64,000 nucleotides of DNA from contig JAVXUO010001485.1 in assembly GCA_033065855.1 (NCBI GenBank), forward strand, positions 62,001-126,000. The letters are read 5' to 3'. Below are positions 55,091 to 64,000 of this stretch, piece after piece (the first letter of the stretch is position 1; each line of letters opens with the position of its first letter). The stretch is from Escallonia rubra. Taxonomy: Eukaryota > Streptophyta > Magnoliopsida > Escalloniales > Escalloniaceae. The notes below the pieces were generated by a model, which had not been told where the DNA came from, ran no database searches, and was given only the letters and a program-made list of their open reading frames with translations. Position numbers and translations under genes: made by a program.

Positions 55091-56369
55091 GTCCATAACT
55101 GATAGCCTAACCAACCAATAGGTCTCATAGGAAATCATTAAACCCCATTAGGTTAGTGGAAACGCGTTCCACCACCCATCTTTGCTAGAATGTCGCTTGA
55201 AGCACCAAAATCTCGCAAGACCATGCCAAGCGTCGCCAAGTTAGGCTGTGAATGACTAGAAACTTGTTGAAATTCACCAGGAAGTCACTGGTGCGTGAGT
55301 TTGAAGTTTTTCAGTATTTCCTCAAAACTAACTATAATGTTCATTCTTGAATGTGGTGGTACAAAGTTCAATTCATAATTAAGCTTTCAATAATTACATC
55401 CAAATAACATATTGTAATTCTTTTTTGATTACCATGCTCATGAAATTGGAATTGAAATGCAATTCCACAGCTTACTTCTATTTTCACTTACCTAGCTTTC
55501 TTCACATGGACAACCGCAGACTATGATTTTCATCATGTGAAGTGATTTGCCGATAGTTATGTCTACAAACATTGAAGTCATGAAATGGATCTTGAAGGTT
55601 TCTTTTTTTGACACATTAGTTTGTTTATTTAATTTATGGTGCTCTAGCTATCGAATATTGATATTTTGAATCTATAGCTTTTTCTCTTTGTTATGTTATA
55701 TATTTGTAATATGTGATTATATACTTTTAAGAGTAAGAGATATTTATGTACGATTGGACCACGTTTAACTCTGGTTGAATTAATGACCACTGAACTACGA
55801 ACTTCTTCCGTTTAATGATCGGTCTTGGTTTTAAGCATTCTATCAAACCCAGGTTGGGGGGGGGGGGGGTTTAAACTATGACCCATATACTTGGTCCGGG
55901 CCTGGCTGCTTTTCGAACTGGACAAACATGAGCCATGTGAAATCTATACGATGCGCGTGGTATGCATTTAGCCCACTTCAACCAGGCAGATTTCAAAACC
56001 AATTAACATAACCAAAAGTTAGGAGTGCATGCAACAGTAATCTTATAGCTATAAAAAAACCAATCAATTGCTCAATGATCTAAAAAAGATATGGATACAA
56101 CTGCACAAAATGAGTTGTTTCATAATTGTGGATATTTGACGTAAAAAGGCAGTTTCCTTTCAAACTTTTGGAAAATACCTTTAAAAGAAATTAAGTTATT
56201 CCCATGTTTATAAAATATACAACATTACTTAGCTTAAAATTTATTATCATATACCTAGCTAAAGTAAACTCTGATGCTGTAATCTTCAAGGAGAATTATG
56301 AGATATGATAGGACACTGTGAACTACAAGCAGTTTGCCTTTTTTGGCAGGCCCATCAAAGAAGTTGAGA
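55091..56369. other. No gene recognised; poly-G run
   Basis: AT-rich, without family resemblance. A G-run of about 14 lies at 55856-55870. Part may be decayed Tat sequence. Confidence 0.4.
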
Positions 56370-56690
56370 GATGTATGTGATGTGGAATGCACTGAAGCAG
56401 TAGTGGCTTATGAAACCTGGGTATTTTCAACAGAATGTTGGTTCAAAAAGTCATCACAGAGGGGGACTCCTCAAACATAATCAAGGCAGTAAGTGATAGG
56501 GGTGCAAATCTTTCAACGGAGAAGACGCGAAATAGGTTATGAGAGGTTTTTGATTGTGTGAACTTAGTCGGACTAAGAGAATGGGATATGCTGTAGCACA
56601 CAAATTGGTCAAGTATGCCAATGTACATAATAACCTTTTGGCATGCACCTCAATTTGTAATGCCAGACATCACTAATGATTTTCTCCATA
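56370..56690 (+). pseudogene. RNase H-like (RVT_3 type) fragment
   Basis: Reads LVQKVITEGDSSNIIKAVSD then RGANLSTEKT, and later AHKLVKYANVHNNLLA after a frameshift near 56590. EGDSxxII followed by a distant HxxA is the pattern of plant RVT_3-type RNase H domains found in LINEs and small host genes. Two stops and one shift. It could be the tail of a LINE. Confidence 0.65.
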
Positions 56691-57220
56691 CTTAAATGAG
56701 TCATTTGCCTTTTAGAGGATGTTCTAGTAGTATACATGTTGAACTGGTGACCAGACATTGAACCAGTAACCTATTGACCCATTCATTTCTTTGGGTTGGT
56801 GTTGGGCGTGGTCTTATAACAATGGATATTTCTTAGTTAAGTTCTTAATAGATTTGAAGTTTATGAATGTATGTAAAAGCAGGCATCTCTTTTGTCAAGA
56901 CTATGTCTACTTTGAGGTAGTTATACCATTTGTTTGTGTAACTGTAAATTGCTTTGATGAACTTATTAATCTGTAACATTTGATGTGGAAATTGATTTTA
57001 CATATTTGTTCAACCCCAAGTCTATAAGACTATAGTTTTTTTGGAAGGCATTTCCAGATGTATCAAAATAATAAAAAATTGGTGGTTTTTTATAGCGACT
57101 AAGGCGACATCTAATCTACATGGCCATCAGCTAAATTGAGAAATAACTTATTTGTTGTTTCTTGTATTACCCTTGTAGCTACACTAACATCTGGTACGCT
57201 CTATCTTTGTAACTCTTTTG

Positions 57221-58515
57221 ATAATTTGTCTTGGATAAAAACTCGTTGACGACTTGAGCGACATGAAAATTGGTTAAATGTGTGGGTGTCCCACATCAGT
57301 TATTGAGAAAAGGCCGTGACTTAACCCTAAATATATAAGTCATCTTGTCCGACATTGGTTATTTAGAGAAGGTCACGATTTAACTCCAACTATATATAAG
57401 TCATCTTGTATTGCTTTTCGGGTCAAGAGAGAAGAGCCATTCTTTGAAGGGGTTTGTTGTCAGAGACAGAGATCTATAATCTCATTGACAAACATAATGA
57501 AATCACTGCTACCACCGTGGAGTGCGCTTTCACCGAACCACATAAATCTTGTGTAATGTGGTATCCAGAGTTGAGGTTTACGTTAGATTGAAAGCACCTT
57601 GCAATGGCGCCGAATACTTTGACGAAGTATGATTTGGAGAAGTTTGATGCATCGAGCGATTTTATTTTATAGAGGATGAAGATGCGCTGTTCTGATTCAC
57701 TAAGTGTTGTTGAAAGTGTTAAAGATGAATCAAGGGCTTCTTGAGAAGATGTCTGCTGATGAAAAAGAATACATGTTTTCTACAACAGCCAAAGTGCCAC
57801 ACATCTGACAAAAAACTAGATGTTCTATGAGTGGACCAGGCACATTGATGTCATGTTTCATTTTATTCGGGATGTGGTTTCTTAGAGTACTGTTATGTAG
57901 AGAAGATCTCCATAGTTGAAAACCAGTAGACCTGATGACAAAGCATATTCTAGAGATCAGGTTTAAACATTACTTATATTTGATCGGTATCAGCAGTCTT
58001 TGAGGTACAGCTCGATAGGGCAGGTGTGGGAGTAGCAGATTGTATTTTCAGGTTGTTTGTGGCTTGTTTTATCCAAGCCAAGGTGGATATTTATAATAAT
58101 TTGTCTTGGATAAATACCTATTTAAGACTGGAGCGACCCGAAAATTAATTAATGTGTGGGTGTCCCACATTGGTTATTCATCAGAATAAGTCGTGACTTA
58201 GTCCTAAGTATATAAGTCGTTTGTCTCACATTGTTTATTTAAAGAAGGTCACGACTTAACTCTAAGTATATTTAAGTCATCTTGTATTGTTTTTAGGGTC
58301 AAGAGAGAAGAGTCGTTCTTTAAGAAGGTTTGTTGAGAGAGACAGAGATCTGTAATCTCCATTGACAAACATAGTGAAATCGTTGCCAACATTGTGGAGT
58401 AGGCTTTTGCTGAACCACGTAAATCTTGTTCTTGTGTGCCTTTATTTGTTATTGTTTTTAATTCTTTTCTTTATTGCTTGGTGCAAAATCTAGTATATTT
58501 TTTCACAACTCTCCC
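57221..58515 (+). mobile_element. Internally deleted Ty1/copia element
   Basis: Two direct repeats begin ATAATTTGTCTTGGATAAA at 57221 and 58096 and share GTGGGTGTCCCACAT, GTCACGA-TTAACTC, AGTCATCTTGTATTG and GACAGAGATCT. After the first comes TGGTATCCAGAG (57559-57570), a tRNA-Met-type primer site. Then MAPNTLTKYDLEKFDASSD (57604) is the start of a copia gag. From about 57840 HIDVMFHFIRDVVS is the end of a copia RNase H. Gag, integrase and RT between them are deleted. The LTRs are about 335-420 bp; the right one has about 60 extra bases at its end. Confidence 0.8.
57559..57570 (+). promoter_or_regulatory. Primer-binding site of the copia element
   Basis: TGGTATCCAGAG directly after the left LTR, one base longer than the canonical tRNA-Met site. 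Confidence 0.7.
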
Positions 58516-59399
58516 CCTATAGTTATACTATATATGGGGGTTGTTAGAAATATAACACCGGATAAATGCATTGTATCTATCTGATTTGGGACTGTCCACA
58601 TTAAGACTCGAATGGTCCAAATCAACTTTTTTCTTTTGATTAATCAAACAACCCTTCTTTTGGGCTGTCTATGCAAATTTACCCAAATACCCTTACTCCA
58701 TACACAAAAAAAAGAGTATGAAATTCCGATTGTTCAGAGAATCAGTTAAAAAGTTTATATCGACCCTCTATTTTGGGCTGTCGGTAGAGAGATGAAAAGT
58801 GTTGGGTGTTGGGTTTTTTCAGAAAAAAGCCATTGCATCCCCTACACACCATCCATATGCCCTCCCATATGTATCTCCAACCATAGCTCTTTTATCTCCC
58901 AACCATTGGCTGATGCCTAACTACTTACAGTTTTGATTTACTCAAGGGATTTCATCTATTTCGAAAGATGCTCTAGTGCCCCGTCCACTACCATTGACCA
59001 ACAGCCAAACTTACCACAACCACTGTAAATAGATTCATCACCATAGCCCTGAAGACCTACCATCTTCATAACCAATATAGATTCATCACCACCACCACCG
59101 TCGCCATAATTTAACTCACAATCATCAATTTAAAATAGATCAAAGAGTTTGTCTTCATCCCAATAGTCATCCCTATAGTTAGCTGATCCTGGCTACGCAC
59201 CATTTGATGCTCCTAGGTCCCACTTTTTGACACATAAGCAATTATCCACCAGTCAAAAGTTCAAGGCTATCAGTTCGATCAAACCATAGCCACGCTCCAA
59301 GTCACACGTCACTCAAGTGTTGCTGCGCCTCCCTCTTTGTTAAGAGAGTTGGTGGTGCACCAATTGACTCGAAGTGTAGACATAAATCCTTCCAATAAA
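58516..59399. other. No gene recognised
   Basis: AT-rich, with a CCACCACCACC stretch near 59085-59105. No family resemblance seen in six frames. Confidence 0.4.
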
Positions 59400-61634
59400 A
59401 AGGTTATAAATAGCACTTTTCCTTTAAGGGTGGGGTGAATGGGGGGGGGGGGGGGTGTGTTATTGAGGTGGGGTTGGTGCAGCATACATCTTTTGTAATT
59501 GGGAAAAGGGGTGGGGTGTGGCCAAAGATCCTTCCTATTGAATAAGGATGCAACTAGAGCTCCTTCCTATTGGAGGTAGGGATTTTTTTGGGGGGGGGGG
59601 GGTGTGGTTCAAATAGAGCTCCTTTCCTTTGGGGGGGGGGGTAGAACTTAGCCTTTCCCCTCTAAACTGGTGCCCTCGGTCCCTCTTCATTAGTGCCTTC
59701 TCTTTTCCCTTTTGGGGTCTTTCCTCTTCTTGGGGGCTCTATGCTCCATGACCTTTGTCATTGTGCCCCAGTGCCATGATGCCTGACTGCGGTCTCTGTA
59801 TTACATGCCTCTGGTATTTCGCCTATTTTTGCATCCCCATGATGTGACATCTAATCGCGCCCAAGCACTATTTTTGACTACGTGCCTCCCGTATTGCTTC
59901 CCTCAGATGTGCCCACATGTTGTCTCCATGTTATGTACCCCTGCACATCACTCATTGATTGCAGCCCCGCACAATCTCATTGAGTGTGCCCCTGAGACTG
60001 CACATGTCTCATCGCAACCGTGTTCTGTGCTATTTATACAAACATTTCCCTAGCACTCCATCATACTACCATGCCTCTAATGTTGGTCCTTATTTTCACT
60101 ACACCATGTGTACCTCGACTTGGTCATGAAACATGCTTCGAAGCATCCTTCAAGGTAGGCGAAACCTCTTAAACACTACCTTATGGAGTTTTGAGTGCTC
60201 CTACATGGGGACTCCTTTTCCGCTAATTAGGTGACTCATTTGGATTATTGCTTTTCTTATGAGTTAAGCGACTTTGATCTATGGGATGCTACCTTGGTGC
60301 GTTTCGAATGATTCGAGACAAGGACTCACTGCGCGATAGGTAACTCCCTCGGGAGAATATCTTGGCCAGAGAGCTTCAAGTGCTTCGACAAGAGGAATCC
60401 TCTTCCGCCAGGTAGAGGACTCCCCCAAGACACTACCTCAGCATGTCGGGTAGGGCATTCTTTGGCAAAGTTACCTTGCTTGTCGAGTAGGCAAATCCTC
60501 TAGGTCATTACCTCGACACATCAGGTAGGCAACTCTTCTAGACACTACCTCATCAAGTTGAGTTGGCGACTCTTCTGGGACACAACCATGGCACACTCTT
60601 AGTGCCCCGGCACAAAGACTCATAGCAAGAGACAATTTCCACCAGACACCATCTCTGCCAGCTCTGAGTGCATCGACATGAATATTCATTTTCTGCCAGG
60701 TAGGCTACTCCTATGGGACAATACCTTGGCTCGTTAGGTAGGCACCTCCTTTGGAACACTACCTCAATGCAACGGGTTCAGGAGACTACCTCAGCTCGTT
60801 AGGTGGGTTCTTTATTTGGTACACTAACCCCGGTGCTCCGACATGAGAACTTACAAAAGGATAGGCAACTCCTACAACACTATCTTTGCAAGGGTGACTG
60901 TGTGATTGGTCTGCATTTACCGTAGGGGCTCTTCATCAACACATCTAAGGAAGGATAATGACCTTTAAGTCACTCTGAGATCATGGCCAGTTTGCCTCAT
61001 ATTTGGGCATTAGGACTTCCCCACTGCTATCAGGTTCTCCGTGCCTCTTAACGACCCCTTAGGACTTATTAATGGCATTGGATTGGTGGTTCAATCAAAG
61101 CTATTCTCTAGCCACCCCTGCGTTGTGTGTGTCAGTCTTCCTAGATAGATAGAGAGAAGCTGTACGGGGTAGGTCAAGTGAGTATGCAACCCATTTTTTC
61201 GTGGAACACCAACACATGTGGCCCTCTCAGTGAGAGGTCACTACCAGGGAGTGCCATGTGTCGCTTGATGATAAGTAATTCAAGTTATCTATAAATAACA
61301 AACTTTGCGAATTCATTTTCGAAGGAGAACTGAACTCATTTTACATTTCAATTAGGAGCTAAAGAATTCTAGAGAGAAAAGACCCTGAGCACTAGAGCCT
61401 AATTTTGGACCTTGACATCTGAACCTCAATTTTAGATTCTTGATGTCGTCCCATATTTACTCTGGCCCTTGTCCTCGTGGCACTGCCATTCCTTGGGTTC
61501 TGTCTAGGTTGCTTTGGTTTGTTACCTTGCTCCATTCTTACTCTTTCCCACACGATCACACTTGACATTAGACTCAGACTGTACCTTTTTGTGGCATCTC
61601 CATGTCTACTGCTAACCCACTTCGTTGGCATTTC
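59400..61634 (+). mobile_element. Divergent LTR related to the nested Tat-type element
   Basis: Reverse-strand matches to the LTR of 44962-54597. At the right edge CACTTCGTTGGCAT corresponds to the LTR end. A TATA box TCTATAAATAAC lies at 61278-61289. The tandem array of GGTAGGCAACTC and GACACTACCTC units is at 60310-60870. It is much more diverged than the two LTRs of the nested element, so it is an older, separate insertion. The left edge is unclear; G-runs lie at 59443-59454, 59591-59602 and 59631-59641. Confidence 0.65.
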
Positions 61635-62224
61635 TGGTTATGTCTGTCAGAAATAGGGATAATGATAAGCCTTTGGGTGGTGGTTATATGAAATTAAAGA
61701 GAGCAGGAATGTGTCCATGTGCATGCATCTTCTGGATACTTGGAATGAAGGTCAATCAGTTGGTCCAGAAAGAAATAATAGAGGATGTGAAGAGATGTGG
61801 TGCGCACCACCATGTCATTTCATTTTCTCATTGCTGTCATGTGATAGGTATGGTTACGCATGGGAATTAAAGAGAAAATAAGTTAAAGAGATGGAGGGAG
61901 AAAGTAGGAAATCCAATGATACGTAAAAAGGTGTTTTTGGTCCTTTACAGAGAAGATATATCATAGATATTTCTAATCCATCATTTAGTACTTGGGGGAG
62001 AAACTTATGGTATTTCATTGCTATAAGTACGGATTATTGAAAATAATAAGACATGTAATTGGATATTTCCCTTCAACTCCGCAATACTATTTATTTGACA
62101 TCAATAACTGAAGGGAATTTTCCGAAGAGGAAATGGATTATGGGAATGTGTGACTTGAACTGTTGATTGGTTCGTGTAGATATATGCCTTTATTTAGCTA
62201 ATATTAGAATTCACAACGAAATGT
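61635..62224. other. No gene recognised
   Basis: No clear protein, repeat or RNA gene. Confidence 0.4.
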
Positions 62225-62680
62225 GTTGTCTTTGTTTCAACCGCCGCGTAAGCCCCATACATAGGATAGGCTGGTTCGCTTGAAGAGAATTTTTTCTATG
62301 ATCAGATCCGAATCATGTCGTACATGAGTAGGCTCCGTAAGATCCGGTAGAATAAATGAATTAGATAAAACATAATCAAGATTATGTTTTATCTAATTCA
62401 CTTACTTAAGATTTAATAGTATGGAAATGCATTCATTTCCTCTGCATTAACACGATCTATGATACTATCGGAGTGAAACAGGGGATCTAAAGAAGACCAA
62501 AGGCTAGGCTATATTAGTAACAAGGAAATCCTTTGTGCGTGTCTGTAAAAAGTCTCCAAATATTTTGGGGCTAAAAATCAATCATAAGGGATGAGACGAC
62601 CCAGAAAGCACTTGATCATATCACGATCAACTTTGTAAGCCTACTTGGGTATTGAGTACTTTTGGAAAGGGTGCGAAAGT
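62225..62680. other. Probable plastid DNA inserted in the nucleus
   Basis: The text GGATAGGCTGGTTCGCTTGA, CTATGATCAGATCCGAATCA, TCGTACATGAGTAGGCTCCG and, further on, AGTCTCCAAATATTTTGG with GACGACCCAGAAAGCACTTG has the look of a chloroplast intergenic spacer. I think psbE-petL or a neighbour, from memory only. Composition is unlike the flanking sequence and no transposon ends are seen. A perfect 21-bp hairpin (62357-62400) is inside it, as often in plastid spacers. Confidence 0.5.
62357..62400. repeat. Perfect 21-bp inverted repeat with 2-base loop
   Basis: Left arm TGAATTAGATAAAACATAAT plus C at 62357-62377, AA spacer, exact reverse complement at 62380-62400. It would form a stable hairpin in RNA. 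Confidence 0.97.
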
Positions 62681-63430
62681 AGTTGAAAGGGGTGTGAAAA
62701 TAGTCGCACTGTGATTTTTTTTTAAACATTCTTATAATATATCTCTTGTACAATCCTTTTGAGTCCTTGCCAAAATATTGTTTTGCTGCCGAAAGCTCAA
62801 TTTTTTTTGTTTTATCAATCTTGTAAAATCATTATTTGTTCTTAGGTTGACTCTGTTTTGCCAAAAGGAGTGAACACACAACAAAAAATTGCATGTTTGG
62901 TGTATCCGGGAGACAATAAGTAAGCTAGACCTGTTTTACACACTGATTTGATACAGTGGTCGGGGCGAAGTATGTATTATAGAACGCGATGTTGTAAGAC
63001 ACCTTACAAACTCATTCTGTCTCGCTATTTCAATTGTTCGTCGCCATCAAGAATGTCCCCACATCAACACCTTCGTGTTTGGGTTAGACTTACACTAGAA
63101 ATTGTACAGGCCATAAAGTACTTAATTATGCATACAAAAAATGAGATGTCATTCACGTCCTTGATGGTCATTTAGGTCATGCAGGTGATATGACCACCCA
63201 TCCTGGAATATCCTGCCTGCATATATTTCATGAAACTTGTATTAACCAAACATTAGCAGTGCCACAAATGACAAGCATGGCTTTGTTTAAAGAAGACTAG
63301 TATAACGAAAAATATGTCGAATCAAAATTTTGCCATGTGATTTTATTAATGAAAATTTAGGAAGAAGGTTGCTGCACATAGTTTCCGACATATGAACCAT
63401 TATTCAGGCATCTTATTCTGTTCCACATAC

Positions 63431-63434
<4 letters not shown>
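62681..63434. other. No gene recognised
   Basis: No recognised protein or repeat; short frames only. Confidence 0.4.
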
Positions 63435-63496
<62 letters not shown>

Positions 63497-63540
63497 GACA
63501 CACACAGACACAGACACAGACACACACACACACACACAAA
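63435..63540. repeat. Compound (TC)n(AC)n microsatellite
   Basis: About 15 TC units, TTAC, then AC units interrupted by AGAC/ACAG steps. Long Ser/Leu, Thr/His and Cys/Val frames over it are repeat artefacts. Confidence 0.97.
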
Positions 63541-64000
63541 GCACACGCAAGCAGCCATAAACACAGGGACACACGTAAGAGGTACTTGCAAATAATACCT
63601 AAGGGACTTGGGAGTTTCCTTCCTGTTTAAAGCAGACAGTTGTTGAACCATGAAAACCACATGATTGAACTGCCATCCGGCGCAACGCAACAAAATTGAA
63701 GCCATCGATCCTTTTAGACAAATACATTTAAAGAGGGAGCAGAAGAGAGGATTTGGCGAGGCAGGACTAGTATAAGAAAATTGATTTCTGAGGGGCTCTC
63801 CTCATTTCCCAAGCGCCACTGATTATCACAGCCATGCATGCCACAGTCTGGTACTTAATTACTTTCCCATGATATTCTGCGATGCAATTTCCTTTTTGTG
63901 ATGCATGTCTTCATAGCATCCCTCCAAACTTACAACTCTTCATGTTCAATAGACATTTTGCTAACTTTGATCAGTTCCATGTCTTCTCTCATGCTTACCA
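63541..64000. other. No gene recognised
   Basis: Nothing recognised up to the window edge. Confidence 0.4.

Noticed and set aside
62357-62400. microRNA precursor
   Set aside because: The two-base loop and perfect stem lack the loop and bulge geometry of plant precursors, and a plastid-spacer hairpin is likelier.
63357-63705. Cys/Val-, Thr/His- and Leu/Ser-repeat proteins
   Set aside because: Translation of the (TC)n(AC)n microsatellite.
1-64000. tRNA or rRNA genes
   Set aside because: I saw no cloverleaf with A and B boxes and no rRNA-like sequence; only primer-binding sites resemble tRNA ends.

Overview
The window is nuclear DNA from a flowering plant, probably a eudicot. Evidence: a spliced VPS9-type gene with GT-AG introns and one GC-AG intron, retrotransposons with typical plant primer-binding sites, an endogenous plant pararetrovirus, Helitrons, MITE-like elements and many microsatellites. 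Sequence alone does not give me the species. One ambiguous base (N) lies at 30565. Only one gene looks intact. It is a VPS9-domain guanine-nucleotide exchange factor on the + strand (19299-30883, six exons, 391 residues). Facing it, with stop codons about 240 bp apart, is a badly broken PHD-finger gene of the MS1/MMD1 family on the - strand (about 37138 down to 31127).

Layout. 1-1232: a frameshifted fragment of an LRR receptor kinase beside the end of an unusual palindrome-bearing repeat. 1233-2098: fold-back and hAT-like small elements in (TA)n. 2110-9410: one genome-length, circularly permuted endogenous caulimovirid, with movement protein and ORF2 still open and the polyprotein broken. 9655-10110: seven degenerate palindromes in a row. 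11064-14033: a 2.97-kb solo LTR with a TCTAT duplication. 14091-19140: a Tat LTR fragment, a 1.2-kb element with about 245-bp terminal inverted repeats, a small Helitron, tandem Helitron-like units and a tandemly duplicated hAT-like element. 19299-30883: VPS9 gene; intron 2 holds a 1.3-kb element with terminal inverted repeats. 31127-37138: PHD pseudogene split by two LINE insertions, a tandem-repeat expansion and a hAT-like element. 38055-55090: a decayed Tat-lineage Ty3/gypsy element, split in its RNase H region by a 9.6-kb non-autonomous Tat-type element (44962-54597, CTAGT duplication), which itself contains a 1.23-kb solo LTR (GTAGC duplication). 55091-64000: an RNase H-like fragment, an internally deleted Ty1/copia element, a divergent copy of the non-autonomous element's LTR, a probable plastid-DNA insertion and a compound microsatellite.

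The window is therefore a lightly genic region in which one housekeeping trafficking gene survives among layered transposon and viral insertions. The least explained signal is the repeat family carrying 20-25-bp palindromes (core CCGCTACATTATGTAGCGG). It occurs at four places, once as the long terminal inverted repeats of a complete element and once next to a captured LRR-kinase fragment.
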